Positions 15,474 through 23,993 of a stretch of 64,000 bases of DNA are shown here, piece after piece (positions within the stretch are counted from its first letter, which is position 1; every line of letters starts with the position of its first letter). The position numbers and the translations under genes are program-made. Below the pieces are notes generated by a model, which was not told where the DNA came from, ran no database searches, and was given only the letters and a program-made list of their open reading frames with translations. Source of the DNA: CBFFRJ01 sp051486985 (GTDB lineage Bacteria; Pseudomonadota; Gammaproteobacteria; Enterobacterales; Enterobacteriaceae); assembly GCF_051486985.1 (NCBI RefSeq), contig NZ_JAHVDV010000003.1:1-64000 (forward strand), read 5' to 3'.

Positions 15474-15531
15474 GCCGGGTCGAATAAATTTCGTTAACTT
15501 ACATCCCAACGAAAACACGGAGGAAGTACAG

Positions 15532-16095
15532 ATGTCTTTAATCAACACTAAAATCAAACCTTTTAAAAACCAGGCGTTCAAAAACGGTGAGTTCGTAGAA
15601 GTTACTGAGAAAGATACCGAAGGCCGCTGGAGCGTGTTCTTCTTCTACCCGGCTGACTTCACCTTCGTATGCCCGACTGAACTGGGTGACGTTGCTGACC
15701 ATCATGACGAGCTGCAGAAACTGGGCGTAGACGTTTACTCTGTTTCTACCGATACCCACTTCACCCATAAAGCATGGCACGGTAGCTCTGAAACCATCGC
15801 TAAAATCAAATATGCGATGATCGGCGACCCGACTGGCGCCCTGACCCGTAACTTTGAAATCATGCGTGAAGACGAAGGCCTGGCTGACCGTGGTACTTTC
15901 ATCGTTGACCCGCAGGGTATCATCCAGGCAATCGAAGTTACCGCTGAAGGTATCGGCCGTGATGCATCTGACCTGCTGCGTAAAATCAAAGCGGCACAGT
16001 ATGTTGCTTCCCACCCAGGCGAAGTATGCCCGGCTAAGTGGAAAGAAGGCGATGCGACGCTGGCTCCATCCCTGGACCTGGTTGGCAAAATCTAA
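15532..16095 (+). CDS. ahpC: Alkyl hydroperoxide reductase peroxiredoxin subunit
   Basis: 187 residues, the E. coli length. AhpC is a typical 2-Cys peroxiredoxin that reduces hydrogen peroxide, organic peroxides and peroxynitrite in the cytoplasm. The peroxidatic Cys47 is in DFTFVCPTE, the resolving Cys in GEVCPAKW near residue 166. Codon choice is strongly biased (CTG, AAA, GGT/GGC), as expected for a highly expressed protein. It is followed by an ERIC element that begins at the stop codon, then by ahpF. Confidence 0.98.
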   Translation: MSLINTKIKPFKNQAFKNGEFVEVTEKDTEGRWSVFFFYPADFTFVCPTELGDVADHHDELQKLGVDVYSVSTDTHFTHKAWHGSSETIAKIKYAMIGDPTGALTRNFEIMREDEGLADRGTFIVDPQGIIQAIEVTAEGIGRDASDLLRKIKAAQYVASHPGEVCPAKWKEGDATLAPSLDLVGKI

Positions 16096-16221
16096 AATTT
16101 CCGTCGCCTTTCGCGCCATAGCGGCGTTGGCGTCACCTGCTCGCCCCGGTCACTTACTGATGTAAGCTCCCGGGGACTCGCAGGCTAGCCGCCTTGCTCT
16201 GACGCGAAATTCTCGGAAATT
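16096..16221 (-). repeat. ERIC element between ahpC and ahpF
   Basis: Read on the minus strand it has AAGGCGGC, GAGTCCCCGGGAGCTTACATCAG, TAAGTGACCGGGGCGAGC and GCCAACGCC in ERIC order. The ends AATTTCCG (16096-16103) and CGGAAATT (16214-16221) form an 8-bp terminal inverted repeat, giving exactly 126 bp. It starts one base after the ahpC stop codon, so it lies in any ahpCF read-through transcript as a long hairpin. Confidence 0.88.
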
Positions 16222-16341
16222 GCGTAGTACTATCAGGGCGCTTTTGCGCCCATTTTATTCCAGCATCATGATGCAAGTTGCGTACACGCAGCTCATATGT
16301 GGCAGCTTGCATGATGATGTTTTAAGCCCAGGAGATTAAAA

Positions 16342-17907
16342 ATGCTCGACACAAACATGAAAACGCAGCTCAAGGCCTACCTTGAGAAACTGACTAAACC
16401 TGTTGAGCTGATTGCCACGCTGGATGACAGCGCCCGATCGGCAGAAATCAAGGAACTGTTGGCTGAGATTGCTGAACTGTCAGAGAAAGTCTCTTTCAGA
16501 GAAGACAACACCCTGGCGGTACGTAAGCCCTCGTTCCTGATTACTAACCCAGGTTCCGACCAGGGGCCGCGTTTTGCGGGGTCGCCGCTGGGCCATGAAT
16601 TTACATCACTGGTACTGGCTCTGCTGTGGACCGGTGGTCATCCGTCGAAAGAAGCGCAATCTCTGCTTGCGCAGATTCGCGACATTGACGGTGATTTTGA
16701 GTTTGAAACCTACTACTCATTGACCTGCCACAACTGCCCGGACGTGGTGCAGGCATTTAACCTGATGGCGGTGCTGAACCCGCGTATTAAACATACGGCG
16801 ATTGATGGTGGCACCTATCAGAACGAAATTACCGATCGCAACGTGATGGGCGTTCCGGCAGTATTCGTCAACGGTAAGGAGTTCGGTCAGGGGCGTATGA
16901 CGCTCGCCGAAATCGTCGCCAAAATTGATACCGGTGCCGAGAAACGTGCCGCTGAAGAGCTGAACAAACGTGATGCTTATGATGTGCTGATTGTCGGCTC
17001 CGGCCCTTCCGGTGCGGCGGCGGCAGTTTACTCCGCCCGTAAAGGCATCCGTACCGGCCTGATGGGTGAACGTTTTGGTGGGCAGGTGCTCGACACCGTG
17101 GACATCGAAAACTACATCTCAGTACCGAAAACCGAAGGTCAGAAACTGGCGGGAGCGCTGAAAGCTCACGTATCAGAATATGACGTGGACGTGATTGATT
17201 CTCAAAGTGCGACCAGACTGACGCCGGCTGCGGTGGAAGGCGGTCTGCATCAGATCGAAACCGCGTCAGGTGCCGTGTTAAAAGCACGCAGCATTATCAT
17301 TGCCACCGGCGCGAAATGGCGCAACATGAACGTGCCGGGTGAAGAGCAGTACCGTACCAAAGGGGTGACCTACTGCCCGCACTGCGATGGCCCACTGTTT
17401 AAAGGCAAACGCGTGGCGGTGATCGGTGGCGGTAACTCCGGTGTGGAAGCGGCAATCGATCTGGCGGGTATCGTGGAACACGTTACGCTGCTTGAGTTTG
17501 CACCAGAGATGAAAGCAGACCAGGTGTTACAGGATAAAGTGCGTAGCCTTGCCAATGTCGACATTATTCTCAATGCACAGACCACCGAAGTGAAAGGTGA
17601 TGGCAGCAAACTGACCGGGCTGGAATACCGTGACCGCGTAAGCGGCGATGTGCACCATATTGCTCTGGCCGGTATCTTCGTACAGATTGGATTACTGCCG
17701 AATACCACCTGGCTGGAAGGTGCCATTGAGCGTAACCGCATGGGCGAAATCATCATTGATGCGAAATGTGAAACCAGCGTCAAAGGTGTGTTTGCGGCGG
17801 GCGACTGCACCACAGTGCCGTACAAACAAATCATTATCGCCACTGGCGAAGGTGCGAAAGCCTCTCTGAGTGCCTTCGACTACCTGATCCGCACCAAGAG
17901 TGCATAA
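16342..17907 (+). CDS. ahpF: Alkyl hydroperoxide reductase flavoprotein subunit
   Basis: 521 residues, as in E. coli. AhpF passes electrons from NADH through FAD and two CxxC centres to AhpC. The N-terminal tandem thioredoxin-like domain carries CHNC near residue 129-132; the FAD domain starts at YDVLIVGSGPSGAAAA; the second redox centre is YCPHC near 345; the NAD site is VIGGGNSGVEAA. AGGAG is found 10 bases before the ATG. It lies 246 bases after ahpC with an ERIC element between them. Confidence 0.98.
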   Translation: MLDTNMKTQLKAYLEKLTKPVELIATLDDSARSAEIKELLAEIAELSEKVSFREDNTLAVRKPSFLITNPGSDQGPRFAGSPLGHEFTSLVLALLWTGGHPSKEAQSLLAQIRDIDGDFEFETYYSLTCHNCPDVVQAFNLMAVLNPRIKHTAIDGGTYQNEITDRNVMGVPAVFVNGKEFGQGRMTLAEIVAKIDTGAEKRAAEELNKRDAYDVLIVGSGPSGAAAAVYSARKGIRTGLMGERFGGQVLDTVDIENYISVPKTEGQKLAGALKAHVSEYDVDVIDSQSATRLTPAAVEGGLHQIETASGAVLKARSIIIATGAKWRNMNVPGEEQYRTKGVTYCPHCDGPLFKGKRVAVIGGGNSGVEAAIDLAGIVEHVTLLEFAPEMKADQVLQDKVRSLANVDIILNAQTTEVKGDGSKLTGLEYRDRVSGDVHHIALAGIFVQIGLLPNTTWLEGAIERNRMGEIIIDAKCETSVKGVFAAGDCTTVPYKQIIIATGEGAKASLSAFDYLIRTKSA

Positions 17908-17936
17908 AAAGAAAGTAAGACTACACCTGCAATAGC

Positions 17937-17968
17937 AAAGAGGCTGCCACTGGCAGCCTCTTTTTTTT
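17937..17968. terminator. Bidirectional terminator between ahpF and uspG
   Basis: AGAGGCTGCCA-C-TGGCAGCCTCT with an 8-base T-run on the plus strand (and AAAG on the left giving a weaker T-run on the minus strand). It separates the convergent ahpF and uspG genes. Confidence 0.85.
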
Positions 17969-18396
17969 CAGCGAACAACCAGCACCGGAACGCGCGCGTA
18001 CCGCACCACACTTGAAGCATTCGACCCCAACAGATGGGTGGTAATGGACGGGTTGTGGGAACCAATCACCACCATGTCGGCCTTCAGCTCCCCGGCCATT
18101 TCATTGACCACATCCCTCACGCTGCCTAAGCGAACGTGAATATGGATACGCTCTGGACTCAGCGTGAAATGGCTGATCATGGTTTTCAGTCTTGACCTGG
18201 CTTCAACCTCCAGATGCTCTTCAAAACGGCGAATATCGGCGGCGAAGCGGTGCAGGCTTAAGCTGGCGGAGGAGGGCAGGACATGCAGCAGGTGAATGAC
18301 CCCCGTCTCCTGTGCCAGAAACTCAGCGTGTCGGATGGCTTTGTCGCTCAACTCCATCTCAAATACATCGACTGGCATGATGATTGTCTGATACAT
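17968..18396 (-). CDS. uspG: Universal stress protein G
   Basis: 142 residues from the ATG at 18396, which has GGGAG in front and gives the E. coli UspG length; an extended reading to 18537 has no support. UspG belongs to the ATP-binding UspFG subgroup: the nucleotide motif is seen in VIGSHNPSITTHLLGSNASS and the closing strand in VRYARVPVLVV. It is a cytoplasmic stress protein that can be phosphorylated or adenylylated; its client is unknown. It converges on ahpF. Confidence 0.95.
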   Translation of the reverse strand: MYQTIIMPVDVFEMELSDKAIRHAEFLAQETGVIHLLHVLPSSASLSLHRFAADIRRFEEHLEVEARSRLKTMISHFTLSPERIHIHVRLGSVRDVVNEMAGELKADMVVIGSHNPSITTHLLGSNASSVVRYARVPVLVVR

Positions 18397-18697
18397 AAAC
18401 GCGTCTCCCTGTGGGTTATGTTGCACATATTGCAGCATAAACGGCAGGAAATTTTTGCCATACCGCTGGCAATTATTCACATTCCCGATGGATGACCCAA
18501 ATACAGAATGGCGAGGGTAACGTACCGCAGCCACCATGATTGCTGGGTGAGAAGATAAAGAGCAGGCTCGCCCCTTTGCAGGCGTCGTTGCGCTAAAAAT
18601 CAGAGTCGAACGCGCCGCGAAATGACGACATGTGGGAGGTCAGGGTCAGTCAGAGGATGCAGAACGCACCCTCTGTTATTACGCACAATGGCACCAC
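18397..18697. other. uspG promoter side and rnk 3' region, no gene
   Basis: No credible gene is seen. An imperfect hairpin CAGAGGATGC/GCACCCTCTG (18651-18675, one mismatch) lies just 3' of rnk without a T-run. The remainder is the upstream region of uspG. Confidence 0.5.
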
Positions 18698-19108
18698 TCA
18701 GAGCAGGTAGTCACCCGCCGCTTCTGGCTGGTAAACCAGCTCCAGCACTTCAAGGTCGGTTGAAGCTCCGCCGGGTAACTCCCAGTGAATGCTGTCACCC
18801 ACGCGTAATCCCAGCAGCGCGGCACCGACGGGCGCCAGCACCGAAAGCTGGTTTGCGCTGTCGGTCATCCGGGTAGGGTAGACCAGGGTTCGGGTACGTG
18901 CTTCGCCACTTTTCAAATCGCGAAACGTGACGGTGCTGTTCATGGTGACAACATTAGCTGGCATAGCCTCAGGGCTACACATTTGGGCACGATCCAGCTC
19001 TGTGTTTAACGCCTGCGCAACCGGCAGGTTCGCGTAAGCCGGTTTCTCCAGCAAGCGGTCAATGCGCTCAGCATCGAGTTCGTTGATGATAATGGCAGGT
19101 CTGGACAT
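18698..19108 (-). CDS. rnk: Regulator of nucleoside diphosphate kinase, GreA/GreB-like
   Basis: 136 residues from the ATG at 19108 (GGAG 6 bases upstream), equal to E. coli Rnk; a start 12 bases further up overlaps that site. The C-terminal half is a Gre-factor domain (QLSVLAPVGAALLGLRVGDSIHWELPGG) and the N-terminal half a short coiled coil. Rnk binds RNA polymerase near the secondary channel but lacks the acidic tip of GreA/GreB. It was named for restoring nucleoside diphosphate kinase in an algR2 mutant. Confidence 0.95.
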   Translation of the reverse strand: MSRPAIIINELDAERIDRLLEKPAYANLPVAQALNTELDRAQMCSPEAMPANVVTMNSTVTFRDLKSGEARTRTLVYPTRMTDSANQLSVLAPVGAALLGLRVGDSIHWELPGGASTDLEVLELVYQPEAAGDYLL

Positions 19109-19156
19109 CTCTTGCTCCATGTCTTGGGCGGTGCACCGCCTGGTTGATCCAAAGAA

Positions 19157-19185
19157 AAACCCTCGCCGACTGGCAGCGAGGGTTT
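19157..19185 (-). terminator. Terminator of rna
   Basis: On the minus strand AAACCCTCGC pairs with GCGAGGGTTT and is followed by a T-rich run (TTTCTTT). It lies 93 bases after the rna stop and 49 bases before the rnk start. Confidence 0.75.
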
Positions 19186-19277
19186 AGCTGATCCGATGAT
19201 ACTGACACTGGCGACAAGTTTGAAGTGACCCGGCTCACATTTGCCGGGTTTATGATAAGTTTGTCGGCGATCCTGTC

Positions 19278-20087
19278 TCAGTAACCCTGAGGGTCGATGA
19301 TAAAGCTCTCGCCGCAGTTGCCCGGATGGGGTTGTTGACGAAAAGATTGGGCGGTAAGCGGTTCGTTTATTGATTCAGCATCCAGAGTGAACTGCAGTTC
19401 GGTGAGATAGGCTGGCTTTCCGCTGCAGCTTAATTTAACCGACTTTATGCTGCCGTCACCCCAGGATTGCGCCATCGCCAGGTCAAGGTCCCGACGTGTT
19501 ACGCGCTTACCATAATGCGTTGCGAGGAAAGTGCCCAGTGGACTCTGTCTTACCTCCTGATTCAGGCGAACCATCACGCCAGACCATGCATCTGGATCAA
19601 AACCAAAGCAGACGCCATGTTTGGCGTACTCATAGCGCTCCAGGCACGAATTGCCTCCGGCACCAGGCATGACCGCATTGAGTTTATCGGCCATCTCCAG
19701 CGACAAACCGGTTTCAGCGGCGGCACATTTTCGGCTGGCTTTGGCTTCCGGCATGTCAGGAATGGGGCGGCTGGCGCAACCGTAGCGCATCCAGCGATTA
19801 TTATCGACCCCGCGGGCCGCGATAGATTTTGGCAGGCCCGGCCACAATCCATGCACGGTAAGGTAATCACGCTTTTGTGCTGGCTCTTTTTGCAGCCGAC
19901 ACTCGTCCGGCTCCCTGCTACCCCGATCATGCTGGCTCTGACAAAAACCAGTCTGCCAGGAGAGAGCCAGAACATAGCTGTCAAAATCCCCATACTTTTT
20001 AGCAACCAGCGGTTCGGCCCGAACTGGCGTGAGCGAGAGGATCGCCACAGCGACGCTAAGGCTGGCGACGAGACCCTTTCTTAACAT
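19278..20087 (-). CDS. rna: Ribonuclease I, periplasmic T2-family
   Basis: 269 residues with a signal peptide (cleavage near VRA-EPL). RNase I cleaves single-stranded RNA with little base preference through a 2',3'-cyclic intermediate. The two conserved active-site segments are LTVHGLWP and RYEYAKHGVC, each with a catalytic histidine, and cysteines are numerous, as expected for the disulfide-bonded enzyme. In K-12 the citrate lyase operon separates rna from dcuC; here dcuC follows directly. Confidence 0.96.
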   Translation of the reverse strand: MLRKGLVASLSVAVAILSLTPVRAEPLVAKKYGDFDSYVLALSWQTGFCQSQHDRGSREPDECRLQKEPAQKRDYLTVHGLWPGLPKSIAARGVDNNRWMRYGCASRPIPDMPEAKASRKCAAAETGLSLEMADKLNAVMPGAGGNSCLERYEYAKHGVCFGFDPDAWSGVMVRLNQEVRQSPLGTFLATHYGKRVTRRDLDLAMAQSWGDGSIKSVKLSCSGKPAYLTELQFTLDAESINEPLTAQSFRQQPHPGNCGESFIIDPQGY

Positions 20088-20138
20088 TGATATTCCTGAT
20101 ACTGACGGTGAGATAATTTCTGGCAGTTATTAAAGCAC

Positions 20139-20163
20139 AAAAAGCGCCGGGGAGGCGCTTTTT
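20139..20163 (-). terminator. Terminator of dcuC
   Basis: A perfect 10-bp stem AAAAAGCGCC/GGCGCTTTTT with a 5-base loop. On the minus strand it ends in TTTTTG. It lies 21 bases after the dcuC stop and 51 bases before the rna start. Confidence 0.85.
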
Positions 20164-20184
20164 GCATATCGGGCAGGGTACGCG

Positions 20185-21558
20185 TTAGCGGATTGCCGCT
20201 CCTGGCACCAGCACTTCAGTGGCTATGATCACCACAATCAAACCCACCAGCACCGGCACTGATGTCCGTTTCACCACCTCGAAGGGCGAGATGTTTGCCA
20301 TCCCTGCAACTGCCACCACCACGCCGGAAACGGGGGAAATAGTACGCCCCAGATTAGAAGCCTGCAGCATGGGAATGGAGAGGTAGGCCGGGTTGATGGC
20401 GGACTCATGCGCCAGTTTGGGGATCATCTCCACAAACGCATAGAAGGGAGCATTGCCCGAACCGGTGGTCATCGCCGCCAGCATGGTGAGGATAACCAGC
20501 ACCAGCATCAGGATGATACTGGCTGACCCGAAGGAGGTGGCAATGGAGATAAGACTCTGGATAAAGCCGATGGTACTCAGCCCCTGTGCAAAGACCCCGG
20601 CGGCAACCAGCAGCATCACCACGCCCGCAAAGGCATCAGCCATGCCGCGATAAGCGACTTCAAGCCCTGAGAAGACGTTTTGCGTGTTGAAACCACGGAA
20701 GAATTCCAGCACCGCCGACAGCAGCATACAGATAACCAGAATAGTGATGATATGCAGTTCAGGACCCCATTTGCCGTCAAAAATCAGGACGCCAATAATG
20801 GGGGTAAACGGCAGAATGGCATAAAAAGCCGGGGCTTTGGTGGTGATGTCTTTCACGTCGAGAATTTCGGCGGTGATATTCTCTTTTTTATCTAAATAGC
20901 GCTGCCAGAAAAAGTGAGCAATTGCCATGGCGATAATGGCGGCAATGGAAATAGGCAGGGTGGTTTTAAAGGCGAAATCCACCAGCGGCATTTCTGCTGC
21001 TTTCGCTGCCAGCACCACGTCACCTGATGTGGGTGATAAAATAATCGCAGCCGGAGAGGCGCAAATTGCGGCCGCCGCACCGCGACTGATACCGACATTG
21101 ACCATCACCGGGAAGAGTGTCGCCATTAATAATACGCCAAGTCCGGTGGCGGATGAGACGGCCAGTGACATCAGACAGGCGACAAAATAAGCCGCAATCA
21201 TCAGCAGATAAGGCGAGTTAATAAAACGCAGTGGGCGGGAGGCCAGCTTCACAACCATGTCGTTAGCGCCGATGTGCGTCATATAGGCTGCAAATCCGCA
21301 GAGCATCATGATCATCATGCCAAGATCGCCGCCACGGCTCATCAGCAGAATTTTCACATACTCGACAATATCGGTGGCGGTGTAACCGGTGCTGGTGGCG
21401 CTGCCTGGCAGTACTTTATGGCCCATAATGGCACTGATAATGAGCAGGGTCAGGCCGCCGACAAAGAGTACGCCAGTCGCTGAGTATCCTTTAATGATAT
21501 AGCGTGCGACGCCGACGATAACGGCCACGCCAATAAGAAGTTCGATAATCGTTAACAT
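20185..21558 (-). CDS. dcuC: Anaerobic C4-dicarboxylate transporter DcuC
   Basis: 457 residues from MLTIIELL at 21558, the start that matches E. coli DcuC; an extension to 21621 is not conserved. DcuC is an inner-membrane carrier with about 12-14 segments that exports succinate during fumarate respiration and fermentation. Characteristic stretches are MIMMLCGFAAYMTHIGAND and TTGSGNAPFYAFVEMIPK. A good FNR-type site lies 90 bases upstream. The C-terminus (VPGAAIR) is slightly shorter than in K-12. Confidence 0.96.
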   Translation of the reverse strand: MLTIIELLIGVAVIVGVARYIIKGYSATGVLFVGGLTLLIISAIMGHKVLPGSATSTGYTATDIVEYVKILLMSRGGDLGMMIMMLCGFAAYMTHIGANDMVVKLASRPLRFINSPYLLMIAAYFVACLMSLAVSSATGLGVLLMATLFPVMVNVGISRGAAAAICASPAAIILSPTSGDVVLAAKAAEMPLVDFAFKTTLPISIAAIIAMAIAHFFWQRYLDKKENITAEILDVKDITTKAPAFYAILPFTPIIGVLIFDGKWGPELHIITILVICMLLSAVLEFFRGFNTQNVFSGLEVAYRGMADAFAGVVMLLVAAGVFAQGLSTIGFIQSLISIATSFGSASIILMLVLVILTMLAAMTTGSGNAPFYAFVEMIPKLAHESAINPAYLSIPMLQASNLGRTISPVSGVVVAVAGMANISPFEVVKRTSVPVLVGLIVVIIATEVLVPGAAIR

Positions 21559-21906
21559 AGTGTTCTGGATCCCAGGGTGAAGGTCAGATAAAAACGGCTG
21601 CGGGAAAACGAAAAAATGCAATGTGCCGAAGAACGGTCAGGGAGTAGATGATTAAAATCAAGGAAGGATCGTTTTAAGAATATAATCGTGTAAATTTGTT
21701 CTCCGCACCGGCCTGCTTCTAACAGGAATTACCCGATACAGGTTGGAGGGCTGAAAACAGGTCGACGGAAAAGAAAATAAAAAGTTAATAATATTCGAGA
21801 GTTTGGTTACCCATTCATTCATCGCGTAAATTAATTAAAAAAGCCTTTAAAAATTAAAAATCGGGTGCTTATACTCACCCCTCTCTCTCCCTGCTCTCGG
21901 GTAAAT
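21559..21906. other. Divergent promoter region between dcuC and the efflux operon
   Basis: The region is AT-rich. It contains the FNR-type site at 21648-21661 for dcuC, and on the plus strand TATACT at 21870-21875 as a likely -10 box 32 bases before the first efflux-operon gene, with only a weak -35. I found no CusR-like AAAATGACA palindrome and no clear CueR/MerR dyad. Confidence 0.5.
21648..21661 (-). promoter_or_regulatory. FNR-type binding site upstream of dcuC
   Basis: On the minus strand TTGAT-TTTA-ATCAT matches the FNR consensus TTGAT-N4-ATCAA at 9 of 10 defined bases. It lies 90 bases before the dcuC start codon. FNR activation of dcuC in oxygen-free growth is established for E. coli. 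Confidence 0.65.
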
Positions 21907-22317
21907 ATGCATACTGGCAGGCCAGGTCAACTGCGCGTCATAAAGCGACACCTTATGTTGTTGCTGATGGCCTTCGGCTGGCTGTTCATCCAGAGTCAGG
22001 TGGCAATTGCTGCACATGATTGTGACCTCAACGTGCAGGGTGCGACGGTCATGACGCAGCATTACGAACATGTAATGACCAGTCATGCACAAGAGCGTTT
22101 GCAACACGGGATGAAAGCCCCCTTGTGCGACAAACATTGTGTGCCTGACGTGGTGCAAAAAGAGACCGGCCATCAGCCGGTTGTGGCGTTGCCCGTCAGT
22201 ATGACCCTTGCGGTTGCTAAACCGGTGAGTGTTGCACTCGTCGGGGAGGGATGGGCATTAACCCCACCGGCCGCTGGCCCGCCGGCCACTATCCGCTTTT
22301 GCCGATTCAGAGAGTAG
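21907..22317 (+). CDS. Small secreted copper-operon protein (DUF2946-like)
   Basis: 136 residues from the ATG at 21907; a hydrophobic signal (LMLLLMAFGWLFIQSQVAIA) follows a basic N-terminus. The mature part holds His and Cys in AAHDCDL, LCDKHCVPDV and a closing PPATIRFCRFRE, a pattern seen in short proteins annotated as copper resistance proteins at the head of copper-efflux operons. It may bind metal in the periplasm. No catalytic domain is seen. It is the first gene of the five-gene operon, 54 bases before the CusF-like gene. Confidence 0.6.
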   Translation: MHTGRPGQLRVIKRHLMLLLMAFGWLFIQSQVAIAAHDCDLNVQGATVMTQHYEHVMTSHAQERLQHGMKAPLCDKHCVPDVVQKETGHQPVVALPVSMTLAVAKPVSVALVGEGWALTPPAAGPPATIRFCRFRE

Positions 22318-22371
22318 AAACCTGTTAATTCGTTGAAATTTCTTTCTTTTACGATCAACAGGAGTTCTGAT

Positions 22372-22725
22372 ATGTATTCTTACCTTCGTTTTTCGCTGGC
22401 CTGTCTGCTGGCGCTGCTCTCCCTTTCTCTCTTTTCTGCCGTACAGGCTAATGACGCGACGGCTATGCAGCACGACATGTCGCAGCACGCGGCAGGGCAT
22501 GCACCGGTTTACCGCTCGCTGGGCGTTATCAAAAAAGTGACCCCTGACACCGTTTCTATTGCTCACCAGGCCATCCCCGATCTCAACTGGCCGCCGATGA
22601 CCATGCAGTTTGCTCTGCCGCAACGCGACGGTGCACTGGCAATGCAGGTGGGCGAAAAGGTCAGTTTTACCTTCAGCCAGAACGATAACGGCTATCAGTT
22701 GGTTTCCCTGACGCCACAACACTGA
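22372..22725 (+). CDS. CusF-like periplasmic copper/silver-binding protein
   Basis: 117 residues from the ATG at 22372 (AGGAG upstream), with a signal peptide ending near VQA. CusF delivers Cu(I)/Ag(I) to the CusB adaptor. The four metal-site residues of CusF are all present in AHQAIPDLNWPPMTMQF (His, Trp, Met, Met). The mature N-terminus adds a His/Met-rich stretch (MQHDMSQHAAGH). It lies 11 bases ahead of the TolC-family gene. Confidence 0.85.
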   Translation: MYSYLRFSLACLLALLSLSLFSAVQANDATAMQHDMSQHAAGHAPVYRSLGVIKKVTPDTVSIAHQAIPDLNWPPMTMQFALPQRDGALAMQVGEKVSFTFSQNDNGYQLVSLTPQH

Positions 22726-22736
22726 TCGGGGACACT

Positions 22737-23993
22737 ATGAAACGATTCTCACTGAGCCTGCGGCTGAGTGGGGTGGTGCTGGGTCTGATGTGCTCCGCCG
22801 CACAGGCGGAGTCATTCACGCTGGCACAAACCCTTTTCGCCACAGAACGCTACTCGGCACAGCTCTCTGCCAGTCGCAATGAAGTCCATGCGCTGGATGC
22901 CATGGCAACTTCCGCACGCCAGCTCCCCGACCCGAAGCTGAAATTTGGGATTGAAAACCTTCCCGTACAGGGCAGTAACGATCGCCGTCTTACCCGTGAA
23001 GGCATGACCATGCAGCGGGTTGGCGTAATGCAGCAATACGTCAGCGCAGAAAAGCGGGAGCGCAAAGCCGATACGCTGCTGGCAGAAGCGCAGAGCGCTA
23101 ACGCCAGGTCCGCCGTGACCCGCGCGGCGCTTCAGCGTGATGCCGCTCAGGCCTGGCTTGATCTGGCGCTTTCGACACGCGCACTGGACATCACACGCAG
23201 GCTGCTCGCCGAAACCACGGCGCAACAGGGGGCGCAAAAAGCCAGCGTTGCCGCGGGCAATGCAACCCCTGACAGCGTCCTCGTCTTTCAGATTGGCCTC
23301 AGCGGGATGCAGGATAAAGTGACCCTCGCCGAACGTGATGTTGAGCTTGCTCAGGCTCGATTAAGGCAGCTCACCGGGCAACCGGTCACCGCTACCGGGG
23401 GAGCTCTGCCGCGCTATCAACGCTTGCCTGCTGATGAGCGCACCCTGGAGAGTGGGGTTGCCCGCCACCCGGAAATGGTGGCCGCGGTCAGTGACGCCAA
23501 CAGCGCCAGAGCACGTTCAGCCCAGTCGGCGATTGCTGCCATCCCGGATGTGGAAGTCGAGGTCTGGTATGGCCGCCGCGCTGAGGGCTATGAAGACATG
23601 GCGGGCGTGATGGTGACCGTCGACCTGCCGCTGTTCACCTCAAGGCGTCAGGATAAAGACCACGCCGCAGACCTCTCCCGCACGATGCAGGCGAACGATC
23701 AGCTGGCCCTGATTGCGCGTGAACATCTGGCGCAGGTGCAATCGCTTGTTGCGCAGTACAACGCCGCGCGGACGCTCTGGTCCCGGCAGAAGGACAACGT
23801 GTTGCCACGGATTCGTCAGCGGGCATCCCTGATGGCAGCACAGTATCGCAGCGGGCAAAGTCAGTTGCCTGAGTTGCTGGAAGCGCGTCGGGCCGTACTC
23901 GATGGTGAACTGGCTCTGCTGTCGGCGGAAAAAGAGATGGCCCGCAGCTGGGCCGCCATTAACTGGTTGATTCCCGAGGCGCTGGCGCAATGA
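22737..23993 (+). CDS. CusC-like outer-membrane channel of the TolC family
   Basis: 418 residues with a signal peptide (cleavage near AQA-ESF). It has no usable lipobox, unlike the lipoprotein CusC of K-12. The long helical repeats of the TolC/CzcC family are evident (e.g. RAALQRDAAQAWLDLALSTRAL and the second half from about residue 240). It should form the outer-membrane exit duct for the efflux complex encoded downstream. The stop overlaps the start of the adaptor gene (ATGA). Confidence 0.85.
   Translation: MKRFSLSLRLSGVVLGLMCSAAQAESFTLAQTLFATERYSAQLSASRNEVHALDAMATSARQLPDPKLKFGIENLPVQGSNDRRLTREGMTMQRVGVMQQYVSAEKRERKADTLLAEAQSANARSAVTRAALQRDAAQAWLDLALSTRALDITRRLLAETTAQQGAQKASVAAGNATPDSVLVFQIGLSGMQDKVTLAERDVELAQARLRQLTGQPVTATGGALPRYQRLPADERTLESGVARHPEMVAAVSDANSARARSAQSAIAAIPDVEVEVWYGRRAEGYEDMAGVMVTVDLPLFTSRRQDKDHAADLSRTMQANDQLALIAREHLAQVQSLVAQYNAARTLWSRQKDNVLPRIRQRASLMAAQYRSGQSQLPELLEARRAVLDGELALLSAEKEMARSWAAINWLIPEALAQ

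Larger units (their letters stand above)
14652..15531. other. 880-base interval upstream of ahpC without a confident gene
   Basis: K-12 has dsbG and ybdO here; neither is present. The left third is AT-rich (ybdN promoter side). A GGCAGG-TT-CCTGCC palindrome is at 14898-14911. Two very short reading frames are visible: 19 residues at 14957-15016 preceded by GGAG, and a hydrophobic 23-residue frame at 15007-15078. From 15285 come GCCAG-CCTTA-CTGGC and a strong rho-independent terminator at 15331-15356. The last ~130 bases are the ahpC promoter region. An 81-residue frame at 14994-15239 shows no family resemblance and is not called. Confidence 0.6.
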
